From Saccharopolyspora soli (lineage in GTDB: Bacteria > Actinomycetota > Actinomycetes > Mycobacteriales > Pseudonocardiaceae), in contig NZ_JALBWV010000017.1 in the NCBI RefSeq assembly GCF_022678645.1, positions 62,001-126,000 on the forward strand: a DNA stretch of 64,000 nt. Direction: 5' to 3'. Below the pieces are notes generated by a model. It saw only the letters and a program-made list of their open reading frames with translations. It did no database searches and was not told the DNA's origin. Position 1 is the stretch's first letter. Each line of letters opens with the position of its first letter. A program made the position numbers and the translations under genes. Below, piece by piece: positions 41,567 through 50,198 of this stretch.

Positions 41567-42886
41567 ATGGGGCTCTCGTACGTTCGTGAACTCTCCGAGT
41601 ATCCGACCGGATCCCGCCGGATGCGGATCCTGGCCATGGCGGTGCTGGCCAGCCTGATCGGCTCCTACGAGGGGCAGATCGCGCCGGTGGTGCCGCTGTT
41701 GCTGGACGACCTGGACATGAGCCTGGTCACCTACGGCTCGGTGTCGGCGCTGGCCCTGACCGTCGGGGCGGTCGCGGCGATGGTCGGCGGGCGGCTGACC
41801 GACCAGTTCGGCCGGGTCCGGGTGCTGATCCCGCTGATGCTGCTGACCGCCCTGGCGTGCTTCGGCATGACGCTGGTCGGTTCGCCCGGCGAACTGCTGG
41901 CGGCCCGCGCTGTGCTTTCGGTGCTCGACGGCATGGTGATGGCCGCGACCGCGCCGCTGGTGCGGGACTTCTCGCCGCGGATGGGCCGTGCGCAGGCGTT
42001 CGGCTTCTGGACCTGGGGGCCGGTCGGCGCGAACTTCCTGGCCGCCGCCATCGCCGGGCTCACGCTGCCGCTGTTCAACAACTCGTGGCATTCGCAATTC
42101 CTCATCATGGGCTCGGTTTCGCTGGTCATCTCACTGGTGATCGCGTTCAACATCGCCGACCTGACGCCGCAGCTGCGGGCGCAGATCCAGCAGACCGAGC
42201 ACCGTTCGCTGGCCGCCGCCGACATCGCGCGGCCGGTGCGGATGCGCGAGCTGTTCGGCCACGCGACGATGTGGGCGCATGTCGTCGGCATCTCGGTGTG
42301 GCTGGTGCTCTACCTGACGTTGTCGCTGTTCGGGCAGACGATGCTGGCGGACAGCTTCGGCCTCAGCGCCGCCTCGGCATCGGCGGTGATGAGCGGGTTC
42401 TGGGTGCTCAACCTCGGCACGCTGATCGTCGTCGGCCGGATTTCCGACCGGCTGCAACTGCGCAAACCGATCACCGCCGCGGGCACCGTCCTCGCGGTGC
42501 TGATGACCGGATATCTCGTGGTGCTGATCGGCCGGGACTCGATCGCGATCGGACATCTGCTGGTCGCCGGGGCGCTGCTGGGCGCGGGCATGGGTGCCGC
42601 GTACGGGCCCTGGATGGCGAACTACTCGGAGAACACCGAGGACATCGATCCGCGGTTGCAGGGCAGTGCGTGGGGCGTGTACTCGTTCCTGACCCGCGCG
42701 ATGGCCGTGGTGGTGCTGTTCCTGCTGCCGCGCGTGGTGGAAGCCGCCAGCTGGTCGCTGTGGTTGTCCATCGGGCTGGTATGCATGGTGTTGTTCCTAC
42801 CGGTGATGTTGCTTTTCCGCGGACCGTGGCGGCGTCCGGCGGCCGGAGTGGTCGCCGCGCCCGCTGTCGAGAAAGCCGAAGGGTGA
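41567..42886 (+). CDS. MFS transporter linked to the R2lox operon
   Basis: 439 residues from ATG 41567 with GGAG upstream. Twelve helices; loop 2-3 signature VGGRLTDQFGRVRVLIP, helix-5 region FGFWTWGPVGANFLAA, and the C-half loop VGRISDRLQLRKPITA. Helix 1 has a charged patch (SYEGQIAPVVPLLL) that could bind a carboxylate. It is separated by only 4 bases from the R2lox gene and clearly co-transcribed with it and the SCP2-like gene, so it probably imports or exports the substrate or product of that pair. Confidence 0.85.
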   Translation: MGLSYVRELSEYPTGSRRMRILAMAVLASLIGSYEGQIAPVVPLLLDDLDMSLVTYGSVSALALTVGAVAAMVGGRLTDQFGRVRVLIPLMLLTALACFGMTLVGSPGELLAARAVLSVLDGMVMAATAPLVRDFSPRMGRAQAFGFWTWGPVGANFLAAAIAGLTLPLFNNSWHSQFLIMGSVSLVISLVIAFNIADLTPQLRAQIQQTEHRSLAAADIARPVRMRELFGHATMWAHVVGISVWLVLYLTLSLFGQTMLADSFGLSAASASAVMSGFWVLNLGTLIVVGRISDRLQLRKPITAAGTVLAVLMTGYLVVLIGRDSIAIGHLLVAGALLGAGMGAAYGPWMANYSENTEDIDPRLQGSAWGVYSFLTRAMAVVVLFLLPRVVEAASWSLWLSIGLVCMVLFLPVMLLFRGPWRRPAAGVVAAPAVEKAEG

Positions 42887-42890
42887 GGAG

Positions 42891-43844
42891 ATGCCCGAAC
42901 TTTCCCAGGACACCGTCGATCAGGTCGATCTGACCGGGATCGGCCACGTCGACATCGACGACGTGCTGGCCTACCTGCACCGCGACCTGAAACGGTTACC
43001 CGGCTACCTGGACCTCTACCGCCGCTACCTGCGCCAGCGCTGGAACGTCTACGAACTGGACTTCACCCAGGACGCGGTGGACTGGACCGACCGGATGAGC
43101 CAGGTCGAGCGGGACGCGTTCGTGGCGATCTCCTCGGGATTCCACCACGGCGAACGGCAGGTCGAAGTGGAACTGCCGGTGTTCATGCTCGGCGGCAGCG
43201 AAGAGTCGAAGATCTACATGTCCAGCCAGATCGAGGACGAGGCCCGGCACACCGTGTTCTTCGACCGCTTCTACCGCGAGGTGGTCGGGCTGCCCGGCGA
43301 GTCGATCCAGGACGTGCTGGACGCGTCGTTCCACCACGTGGCCGAAACCTTCGTCGGGCCGTTCGGCCTGCTCGCCTACCAGGCCGACGAACTGCGCAAG
43401 GACCCGGAGAACCCGGCGTTGCGGGTGCGCTACGGCACCAACTACTTCCTGTGGATCGAGGGCGTGCTGGCGCTGTCGGTCATGAAGATCACCCTGACCT
43501 ACTGCCGCGACCGCGGCTTCCTGCCCGGCTACTACGCCGGATTCACCGCGACCTGCCGCGACGAGGCGCGGCACGTGCAGTTCGGGATGCGGTTCCTGCG
43601 CGACTCGGTGCGCGAAGATCCGCGGCTGCTGCTGGAAATCCACGACACGCTGCGCACCATCCTGACCATCAACGGGGCGACCAGCCGACGGGTGGCGCTG
43701 GAATCGCTCGGCTGGTCACCGGAAGACGTGCGGCGGCTGATGATCCGCCAGCTGAACATGAAGCTCTCCGACGTCGGCATCGACCTGGCGCCGGATATCG
43801 AGCGGATGATCGAGGGCATCGAACCCGAACTGGCAGGGGGATGA
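42891..43844 (+). CDS. R2-like ligand-binding oxidase (R2lox, ferritin-like Mn/Fe protein)
   Basis: 317 residues. All six carboxylate/His ligands of the R2lox/R2 site are in place: Glu88 (HHGERQVEVE), Glu117 and His120 (IEDEARHTVF), Glu190 (FLWIEGVLAL), Glu225 and His228 (RDEARHVQFG). The two residues that form the ether cross-link in Mycobacterium tuberculosis Rv0233, Val and Tyr, are also present at the same offsets: Val91 (Glu88+3) and Tyr185 (Glu190-5). R2lox proteins bind a Mn/Fe pair and a long-chain fatty-acid-like ligand; their substrate is unknown. Here the gene overlaps (ATGA) a downstream SCP2-like lipid-carrier gene and follows a permease. Confidence 0.88.
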   Translation: MPELSQDTVDQVDLTGIGHVDIDDVLAYLHRDLKRLPGYLDLYRRYLRQRWNVYELDFTQDAVDWTDRMSQVERDAFVAISSGFHHGERQVEVELPVFMLGGSEESKIYMSSQIEDEARHTVFFDRFYREVVGLPGESIQDVLDASFHHVAETFVGPFGLLAYQADELRKDPENPALRVRYGTNYFLWIEGVLALSVMKITLTYCRDRGFLPGYYAGFTATCRDEARHVQFGMRFLRDSVREDPRLLLEIHDTLRTILTINGATSRRVALESLGWSPEDVRRLMIRQLNMKLSDVGIDLAPDIERMIEGIEPELAGG

Positions 43845-44275
43845 GCGTGGAGCTGTTCAGCCCGCAGTGGGCGCAGGAGGCTCGGGAGGTCGTCGATCGC
43901 GGCCCCGACGAGGCGATCCGGGCGACGAAGTTGGAGAGCTACTGGACGTGGATCGACCGCGCCCGCGAGTCCTACTCGTCGTCCTGGGCGCTGGGCCTGC
44001 GGGAAACCGGGCAGTACCTGCGGTTGCAGTGGACGGACGGGAAGTGCGTCGAAGCGTCGATCCGGGACGAGCCAGCCGCGGACTACGTGCTCACCGCGGC
44101 AGCCGACGTGTGGCGGGACATCCTCACCGGTGAAGACGCCGGACGACTGCTGATGTACCGGCGGATGCGGTTGGTGCGCGGCGATGTCCTGCTGTTCTTC
44201 CGGAGCATCTACTTCGTGGTGGAATCCATCGCGGCCATCGGGCGCATCCCCGCCTCACTGCCCGCGGGCGCGTAG
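43841..44275 (+). CDS. SCP2-like sterol/lipid-binding domain protein
   Basis: 144 residues from ATG 43841, which overlaps the R2lox stop. The pattern of an amphipathic N-terminal helix, strands (SWALGLRETGQYLRLQWTDG), an ADYVLTAAADVWRDILTGED stretch and the final hydrophobic helix VVESIAAIGRIPASLP resembles stand-alone SCP2 sterol-carrier domains, which hold lipids or acyl-CoAs in a tunnel. The WRDILTG motif is the strongest hint. It may present the fatty-acid-like substrate to R2lox. Its 3' end overlaps the convergent regulator gene by 21 bases. Confidence 0.65.
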   Translation: MSVELFSPQWAQEAREVVDRGPDEAIRATKLESYWTWIDRARESYSSSWALGLRETGQYLRLQWTDGKCVEASIRDEPAADYVLTAAADVWRDILTGEDAGRLLMYRRMRLVRGDVLLFFRSIYFVVESIAAIGRIPASLPAGA

Positions 44276-45163
44276 TCGGCGGAGCATGCGAGCGTCGGCG
44301 AAGCCGACCGCGTGCGCGGCGGCCTCGATCGTCGCACCTTGGCCGATCAGGTGTTCGGCGCGCTCCACGCGGAGCGTCTGCTGGTAGCGCAGGGGCGTCA
44401 GCCCCGTGGCGCGCACGAAGGAGCGGGTGAGGGTGCGCTCGCTGCAGTCGGCGGCGTTGGCGAGCGCAGCGAGCGTCAGCGGCTCGGCGAAGCGCGCGTC
44501 GATGAGGTCTTGGACGCGGTGCACCGCGTCGTTGAGATGCGAGCGGTGTCGCAGCATCGCGCTGGCCTGCTGGTCGTCGCCGTTGCGGCGGGCGTAGACC
44601 ACCATGCCGCGAGCCACCCGCGCCGCCGCGCCCGGACCGTGCCTGGTCGCGACCAGGTGCAGCGCGAGGTCGATTCCGCTGGCGATCCCGGCCGAAGTGA
44701 TGATCCGGTCGTCCTCGACGAACAGCACGTCGCGCACCACAGCCGCCGTCGGATACCTGCGGGCGAGTTCGTCCTGCAGGTCGTGGTGCGTCGTGCAGCG
44801 GCGATCGCGCAGCAGCCCGGCCTGCCCCAGCGCTTCGGCACCGGAACACACGCTGGCCACCACACCGCCCGCCGCGTGGTGTGCGCGAAGCCGGTTCGCG
44901 CTAGCGGGGCGCAACTGCGGCCAGCGCGGCGGGTTCCGAATGCGCGAGCCGGGGACGATGACCAAGTCGTCTGCGGTCAGCGCGGGCCAGTCGGTGTCGG
45001 AGCGCAGCGGCAAACCCTGTGCGCTGAGCACGTTTTCGTCCTGCCCGACGTAGCTCAGCGAGTAGTCGTAGCCGAGATTGGCCGCAGTGGAGAACACCTG
45101 CGCCGGACCGGCCAGGTCGAGCAGGTGCAACTTGGGCAGCAGCAGGAAGACGACACGGGTCAC
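44255..45163 (-). CDS. GlxA-type regulator (DJ-1/PfpI-like domain plus AraC HTH), short C-terminus
   Basis: 302 residues from GTG 45163. Residues 1-185 form a class-I glutamine-amidotransferase-like domain: VVFLLLPKLHLLDLAGPAQV at the start and SVCSGAEALGQAGLL with the nucleophile-elbow Cys, then CTTHHDLQDELARRYP. Residues 205-300 hold an AraC HTH (LTLAALANAADCSERTLTRSF, GLTPLRYQQTLRVERAEHLI). The second HTH stops at VGFADARMLRRLRARGQ, about 20 residues short of the usual end (which reads GVSPxxYRxxF), so it may be C-terminally trimmed. Its end overlaps the convergent SCP2-like gene. Targets unknown. Confidence 0.88.
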   Translation of the reverse strand: MTRVVFLLLPKLHLLDLAGPAQVFSTAANLGYDYSLSYVGQDENVLSAQGLPLRSDTDWPALTADDLVIVPGSRIRNPPRWPQLRPASANRLRAHHAAGGVVASVCSGAEALGQAGLLRDRRCTTHHDLQDELARRYPTAAVVRDVLFVEDDRIITSAGIASGIDLALHLVATRHGPGAAARVARGMVVYARRNGDDQQASAMLRHRSHLNDAVHRVQDLIDARFAEPLTLAALANAADCSERTLTRSFVRATGLTPLRYQQTLRVERAEHLIGQGATIEAAAHAVGFADARMLRRLRARGQ

Positions 45164-45425
45164 GATCTGGTCAGCCTACCGCGCGCCCTGATCTCGTCTG
45201 GAGCTGGGAATGTTCCGGTGTGGATGATCATCGGCCCGTGCCGATTTCGCGCACCGTAAATCCTCGGCGGGTGTGGACAAATCTCGAACCGGCCCGCCGA
45301 ATTGCTCGTCGATCGCGGAATGTCGAACGCGTGTTGAAATCCGGCCCGATGCCACAGCCCTCAGTTGCTCCGAACAGGCATTCTCAGATCGCGAGCGAGC
45401 GGTGCGGACCGACTGCTCGTGCGAA

Positions 45426-45719
45426 TCACATCCCTGGGAACTGAAGGTCCCCCGGTTGTCCGACGGGTCCGTGCACCCCGCTGTTGCCACCGGAGCTCTC
45501 GGATCCGCTGTTGCCGCCCGAGCCGCTCTCGTTGTGGCCGGGGCGGTGGTCTCTAGCCGGGTCGGCGTGCGAGCCGCCGTCACCGTGGTCGTGGTCCGGG
45601 TGGTCGGCCAGCACCAGCGTCGTCGGTGCGGTCGTGGCGGCCGAAGCGACTCCACCGATCCCCAGCGCGAGCGGCGCGGCCAGCGCCAACGCGACCACTG
45701 CTCGTGCACTTGTACGCAT
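45426..45719 (-). CDS. Small secreted Gly/Ser/His-rich protein
   Basis: 97 residues from ATG 45719, with AGGGGAA 7 bases upstream; the long open frame before it is rejected. It has a clear Sec signal: MRTSARAVVALALAAPLALG, then ASA before the predicted cleavage near residue 28. The mature part is low-complexity, rich in Asp/His (HPDHDHGDGGSHADPARDH) and then Gly/Ser/Asn, with no cysteine. His/Asp clusters could bind metal, but that is only a suggestion. Such small exported proteins are common in actinomycetes. Function unknown. Confidence 0.7.
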   Translation of the reverse strand: MRTSARAVVALALAAPLALGIGGVASAATTAPTTLVLADHPDHDHGDGGSHADPARDHRPGHNESGSGGNSGSESSGGNSGVHGPVGQPGDLQFPGM

Positions 45720-46037
45720 AGCAGTATTCCCCTGTCCTGAAAGTGGAGATGATGTACCGGATACGAGCCCTGATCCTCGTCTGAGGGCGGGGAAATGTGA
45801 GCTCGCGCCAATATCCACCCTAGCCAACGAAGTTAGGAAAGCAAAATGTTCCCCACATGTTCTGCTAGGATTCGGAAATCTCCGGGCGATCGAATTTAGC
45901 TCTACTCCTGGGCGAGTTATCCGGAAAGGGGACAAAGTCCTGAGATATTGAGGACTAATTACCCGAAAATGGGATCGTCGAAGTGCTGCTTGATATTTTC
46001 CGGGTGGAAATCATCAGTTGCCCGTAGTTGTCGGAAA
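45720..46037. other. AT-richer intergenic stretch, promoter of the secreted protein
   Basis: About 320 bases with no gene. The part from about 45830 to 46010 is clearly less GC-rich than neighbouring DNA. It must carry the promoter of the minus-strand secreted protein and may include a long leader. I see no strong hairpin. Confidence 0.45.
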
Positions 46038-46646
46038 TCACGCCGCTGTGTCGGTGAGCTCCGCCACTGTGCGGATGTTCGCGAAGCGACCGGACAGCGC
46101 GTACTCGGTGCGGGCGATGATGTCCGCGGGGTGCAGGGTTCGCGGATCGGCCAGCAACTCGGCGACCGTCTGGTCGGCTGGGGCGTCACGATGCGCGATC
46201 GGGTTGGTCGCCGTCGCGTCGGTCACGAACGTGACGTCGTAGCCGAGATCCGAGGCGATTCGGGTTGTGGTTTCGCAGCATTGCTCGGTGCGGATCCCGG
46301 CGACCGACAGTTCCCGGATGCCCCGCCGTGTCAGGATCTGGTCCAGGTTCGTGGTGGTGAAGGCGTTGTGCGCGGTTTTGGTCAGCAGCGGATCACTGTC
46401 CGCCGCGGCGAGCCCGTCCTGCAGGCGGACGTGGCCATTGTCCGGGTCGAACGCGTTGCCGGTACCCGGTTCGCTGTGCAGGACCCAGACGACCAGGTCG
46501 TCTTCCGCGCGGGCGAGCGCCACCAGCCGGTTGATCTGCTCGACGATCCCGGGGTTGGAGATCGCGTGCCACAACGGCCGCTGTCGGAACGATTCTTGGA
46601 CGTCGACGACGAGGAGTGCTTTGTTCACACCCGGAAGTCTTGCCAC
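46038..46646 (-). CDS. Cysteine hydrolase, isochorismatase family
   Basis: 202 residues from GTG 46646 (GGACGGG 7 bases upstream); GTG 46628 (VNKALLVVDVQESF) is the other likely start. The catalytic triad reads Asp in LLVVDVQESF, Lys in LTKTAHNAFTTT and Cys in GIRTEQCCETTTRIA. Isochorismatase-like hydrolases cover isochorismate, nicotinamide, biuret and other amides; nothing in the sequence fixes which. It is on the minus strand, separate from the SDR/DHA2 operon by 50 bases. It could be the last gene of that transcript. Confidence 0.88.
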   Translation of the reverse strand: MARLPGVNKALLVVDVQESFRQRPLWHAISNPGIVEQINRLVALARAEDDLVVWVLHSEPGTGNAFDPDNGHVRLQDGLAAADSDPLLTKTAHNAFTTTNLDQILTRRGIRELSVAGIRTEQCCETTTRIASDLGYDVTFVTDATATNPIAHRDAPADQTVAELLADPRTLHPADIIARTEYALSGRFANIRTVAELTDTAA

Positions 46647-46697
46647 TAGCTAGCCCGTCCGGAAGGCATGATCGCGGCACGAACCGGAACGATCTGG

Positions 46698-47480
46698 TCA
46701 CCGCTGGAGTTCGGCGAGCAGGTCCTGGGAGAAGGCGATGCGGCCGGTGAGCTCCTGCGGCGGCCGGGTGCACAGCGCCAACGCCGCTTCGGCCATCACG
46801 TCCGGTTGCTCGGCATCCGGGTCGTCCGTGGTGGTCAGCTTGTGGAACAGCGTGCCTGGGGTGGGCACGACCTGGTTCGGGGCCAGCGAATTCACCGCGA
46901 CACCGTCGTCGAAGACCTCCGCGGCGAGGCCGGTGGTGAACCGTTCCAGCGCTGCCTTGCACATCCCGTAGACGGTGCCACCGCGCTTGGCCCGTGCACC
47001 GTAGGGCGGCTCGGGATGCAGCGCGGCCCGCGACGAGATGTTGAGGATCCAGCCCTGCCCGCGTTCCCGCATGCCAGGCAGCACGAGCTGGGCGAGGTGC
47101 ATCGGTGCGGTCACCTGCACTTCGAACATCAACGCCTGGCGCTTCGCGGTGAACTCGACGATCGGCGTGAAGTAGGTGACGGCCGCGTTGTTGACCAGGA
47201 TGTCGATCCGTCCGAAGGCCGCGATCACCTCGGCTACCAGCGATTCCCGCTGCTCGGCCACCGCGAGGTTGGCGGGGAAGGCCCGTGCGGTACCGCCGGT
47301 TTCGGCGATGCGGGCGGCGGTTTCGCCGATCGTGCCGGGCAGCGGCGAGTCGTCGGCGGAGACCGACCGGGCCGACACCGCCACCTCGGCGCCTTCGGCG
47401 GCCAGGCGTTGCGCGATGGCCACCCCGATGCCTCGGCTGGCTCCGGTGACCAGCGCTACTTTCCCGTTGAGCAGGTTCAT
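46698..47480 (-). CDS. SDR-family oxidoreductase
   Basis: 260 residues. Rossmann motif VALVTGASRGIGVAIA (8-23), NNAA in DILVNNAAVTYF, Ser in ILNISSRAALHP, and the YxxxK pair in GTVYGMCKAALERF. An extended loop (SADDSPLPGTIGETAARIAE) after strand 2 is typical of a subgroup of actinobacterial SDRs annotated as acting on large hydrophobic substrates. ATG 47480 overlaps the stop of the DHA2 exporter gene (ATGA). The intergenic region ahead of that operon carries a CTAGA-type operator-like repeat. Confidence 0.9.
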   Translation of the reverse strand: MNLLNGKVALVTGASRGIGVAIAQRLAAEGAEVAVSARSVSADDSPLPGTIGETAARIAETGGTARAFPANLAVAEQRESLVAEVIAAFGRIDILVNNAAVTYFTPIVEFTAKRQALMFEVQVTAPMHLAQLVLPGMRERGQGWILNISSRAALHPEPPYGARAKRGGTVYGMCKAALERFTTGLAAEVFDDGVAVNSLAPNQVVPTPGTLFHKLTTTDDPDAEQPDVMAEAALALCTRPPQELTGRIAFSQDLLAELQR

Positions 47481-48943
47481 CGACGACTCCTTTGCTCAAG
47501 GCGCGCAACCGGTTCCGGCTGCCCGGCGGCGCGTCGCTTGACCACGGACGCCGCCAGCCCGCACAACGCGATCGCGGTCATGCACAGCAGCGCTATCCGG
47601 TAGCCGAGGACGAGCTGGTCCACCGCCTGCCCGGACACGCCGGAGATGGTCCCGGCGAACACCTCGTCGCGGAGTTCGCCGGGCAGTGGGCTGGTGATGA
47701 TCGACAGTGCGAGCGCGGTGCTGACCATCACCCCGACGTTCTGCACGGTCAACCGCATCGCATTGCCGATGCCGACCCGGTTCCGCGGCAGGCCGTTCAT
47801 CACCTCGGTGGTGTTGGCGGGCATGAAAAGCCCCGATCCGGCGCCGATCAGCACCAGCGCGAGGGCAATCGGTCCATAGGGGACGGTGGGCGACACTGCG
47901 ATGGCCAGCAGCACCAGACCGACGGCGGTCAGACCCGCCCCGGTGACGGCGATCGCGCGGTTCGACATCCGGCCGTGCAGCAAGCCGGAGCTGGTCGAAG
48001 CGATCACGGTGGTCAACGGCAGCAGCAACACCTTCAGCCCGGCCGCCACCGGGTCGTCGCCCTGCACCGCCTGGTAGAACAGCGCGACCAGCAGCAGCAC
48101 GGCCATCCGCGCGATGGTGTTGAGCAAGCCCGCAACGAGGCCGAACGAGTAGCCGGGATCGCGGAACAGGTTGATGTCCACCGCCGGGTTCCGGCGCCGT
48201 CGCTCGACGGTCAGGAACACCGGCGCGAGCACCACGAACAGCGCGAACGAGCCGAACACCAGCGGATCCGCCCACCCGCGCTCGCCCACTTGGGAGAGCC
48301 CGAGCAGGAAACTGCCCAGGCAGAACAGGATCAGGATGTTGCCCGGCGCGTCCACGCCGCGTTCGGCGGTCCGCCCCTTGTCGGTGCGCAACACCGCCGC
48401 GCCCCACACCAGGCACAACAGGCCGAACGGCACGTTGCTCCAGAACACCCACTGCCAACCGAACCGATGGCTGAGGAAACCGCCCAGCGTCGGTCCGAGC
48501 AACTGCGCGACGGAGAACGACGCGATGTAGATGCCCATCCCGCGACCGAGGTGCTGGCGCGGAAACGCGGTGGTCAGCAGCGCCGCGCTGTTGGCCAGCA
48601 ACATGGTGCCCCCGGCGGCCTGCAGGACGCGCAGCGCGACGACTGTCCAGGCGGTCGGCGCGAAACCCAGCGCCAAGCTCGCGGCGGTGTAGGTGGCCAG
48701 CCCGCACAGGTACATCCTCCGGCGGCCGAACAAGTCGGCCAGTCGGCCGAAGAAGACCATCAGGGTGGTCGTGGTGAGCATGAACGACAGCAGCATCCAG
48801 CTCGCCGCGGTGGCGCTCGCGGCGAAATGCCGGGAAACCTCGGGCAGTGCGACGTTCAGCGAACTGGTGCCCAGTCCGGTCAACACGCTCGCGATGCTGA
48901 CCACGGACAAGACGCGCCACGCGTAGCGCAGCTGATCGTCCAC
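47477..48943 (-). CDS. MFS transporter, DHA2 (14-helix) drug-efflux type
   Basis: 488 residues from GTG 48943, with GAGGAGG 7 bases upstream; a longer frame to 49015 is rejected. Fourteen hydrophobic segments, as in the DHA2/EmrB-QacA group: TGLGTSSLNVALPEVSRHFA in helix 1, FGRLADLFGRRRMYL in loop 2-3, GPTLGGFLSHRFGWQWVFWSN as the motif-C/antiporter region in helix 5-6. It exports drugs or metabolites with proton exchange. It overlaps an SDR gene and is divergent from a second SDR gene, so the exporter may be controlled with them. Confidence 0.9.
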   Translation of the reverse strand: MDDQLRYAWRVLSVVSIASVLTGLGTSSLNVALPEVSRHFAASATAASWMLLSFMLTTTTLMVFFGRLADLFGRRRMYLCGLATYTAASLALGFAPTAWTVVALRVLQAAGGTMLLANSAALLTTAFPRQHLGRGMGIYIASFSVAQLLGPTLGGFLSHRFGWQWVFWSNVPFGLLCLVWGAAVLRTDKGRTAERGVDAPGNILILFCLGSFLLGLSQVGERGWADPLVFGSFALFVVLAPVFLTVERRRRNPAVDINLFRDPGYSFGLVAGLLNTIARMAVLLLVALFYQAVQGDDPVAAGLKVLLLPLTTVIASTSSGLLHGRMSNRAIAVTGAGLTAVGLVLLAIAVSPTVPYGPIALALVLIGAGSGLFMPANTTEVMNGLPRNRVGIGNAMRLTVQNVGVMVSTALALSIITSPLPGELRDEVFAGTISGVSGQAVDQLVLGYRIALLCMTAIALCGLAASVVKRRAAGQPEPVARLEQRSRR

Positions 48944-48967
48944 GTCCGAGCCTCCTCGCCGAGCGGT

Positions 48968-48989
48968 GAATACTAGAACCGTATTCTCC
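48968..48989. promoter_or_regulatory. Operator-like repeat upstream of the DHA2 exporter
   Basis: GAATAC-N7-GTATTC (48968-48986) is a perfect 6-base inverted repeat. It overlaps a degenerate version of the CTAGA-N7-TCTAG motif (48973-48989, second half TCTCC) found in perfect form at 49062 and 53290. Confidence 0.45.
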
Positions 48990-49061
48990 AGCCGGTCGTC
49001 GGCGGAAGCGCCCATCTGTGCAAGAAGTCTTGACAGTGGCGGGAATCACTGGCCACTGTTT

Positions 49062-49078
49062 CTAGAAGTGTGCTCTAG
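49062..49078. promoter_or_regulatory. CTAGA-N7-TCTAG operator-like motif (site 1)
   Basis: CTAGA-AGTGTGC-TCTAG is a perfect 5-7-5 inverted repeat, extended by TT/AA outside, 53 bases before the SDR start at 49132 and 119 bases from the divergent exporter start. The identical half-sites and spacing recur at 53290-53306. Confidence 0.6.
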
Positions 49079-49131
49079 GAACTCGTCCACGAACTCGTCC
49101 AGGCACAAGACCAGGCTGCGGAGGAGTGCAG

Positions 49132-50049
49132 ATGACCGGCATCGTCGAAGGGCGGATCGTCATCGTGACCGGAGCGGCTCGTGGCATCGGCCGCGGGTAC
49201 GCGCTGGAGTTCGCCAGGCAGGGTGCGAAGGTCGTGGTGAACGACCTCGGCGCGGAGGTGGACGGCACCGGGTCCTCCACCGGACCGGCCGGTGAAGTCG
49301 TCGAGCAGATCCGCGCGGCAGGTGGCGAGGCGATCGCCAACGGCGCGGACGTCGCCGACTTCGAGGAGACCAAGCGCCTCGTCGAGTCGACCGTCGAGCA
49401 CTTCGGCGACCTGCACGTGCTGGTCAACAACGCGGGCATCCTGCGCGACCGGATGCTGTTCAACATGACCGAGCAGGAATGGGACGCGGTGATCCGGGTG
49501 CACCTCAAGGGCACCTTCAGCCCGCTGCGGCACGCCGCGGCGTACTGGCGAACGAAGGCGAAGGCGGGCGAGGAAATCGACGCCCGCGTGATCAACACGA
49601 CCTCGTCATCCGGCATCTACGGCAATCCAGGTCAGGGAAATTACGGCGCGGCCAAGGCGGGCATCGCCGGACTGACCGTCATCGCGGCCCGCGAGATGGA
49701 GCGCTACGGCATCGCGGTCAACGCGATCGCCCCAGCCGCGTTGACCCGGATGACCGATGGTCTGGGGCGCCAGGTCCGCGCCCCGGAGGGCGAGTTCGAC
49801 ATCTCCAACCCCGAGAACATCGCGCCGCTGGCGGTGTGGCTGGCGAGTGCGGCGGCGAAGGGCATCACCGGCCGGGTGTTCAACGTCCGAGGCGGCGCGA
49901 TCAGCGTGGCGGAAGGCTGGATCGCCGGGCCTGGCGTGGACAAGGGCGAGCGGTGGAACCCGGCCGAACTCGACGAAGTGGTCCCGGCACTGGTCGCCAA
50001 AGCACGCGAGAACGCCCTGACCAACGGCAAGCTCCCGGCCGACCAATGA
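49132..50049 (+). CDS. SDR-family oxidoreductase, 17-beta-HSD4/MFE-2 dehydrogenase-like
   Basis: 305 residues from ATG 49132 (GGAGGA with 6 bases between). Rossmann motif VTGAARGIGRGYALEFARQG, then the long insertion VVNDLGAEVDGTGSSTGPAG characteristic of the (3R)-hydroxyacyl-CoA dehydrogenase part of multifunctional enzyme 2. NNAG is in VLVNNAGILRDRML, Ser in VINTTSSSGIYG, Tyr/Lys in GNYGAAKAGIAG. The family oxidises 3-hydroxyacyl-CoAs or steroids. It is divergent from the DHA2/SDR operon and preceded by a perfect CTAGA-N7-TCTAG palindrome. A role with the acyl-CoA genes at 53357-58150 is plausible. Confidence 0.9.
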   Translation: MTGIVEGRIVIVTGAARGIGRGYALEFARQGAKVVVNDLGAEVDGTGSSTGPAGEVVEQIRAAGGEAIANGADVADFEETKRLVESTVEHFGDLHVLVNNAGILRDRMLFNMTEQEWDAVIRVHLKGTFSPLRHAAAYWRTKAKAGEEIDARVINTTSSSGIYGNPGQGNYGAAKAGIAGLTVIAAREMERYGIAVNAIAPAALTRMTDGLGRQVRAPEGEFDISNPENIAPLAVWLASAAAKGITGRVFNVRGGAISVAEGWIAGPGVDKGERWNPAELDEVVPALVAKARENALTNGKLPADQ

Positions 50050-50198
50050 CCTGGGGCTCCCACCCCGTGCCGCCGGGCTGGAGCGAGCCCACCTGTGCGC
50101 GGAGTGCACGGGCCAGAATTTGTCCATAGTGGATCAAAATCGCGAAAAGGGTTATGCTGAAAGGATTAACACGCTGTGCGTGATGGACTATGAGGATT

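Noticed and set aside
45800..45900. ECF sigma-type promoter (GGAAC and CGTT) for the secreted protein
   Set aside because: The elements exist on the minus strand but are 18 bases apart, longer than the 15-17 usually seen, so not called.
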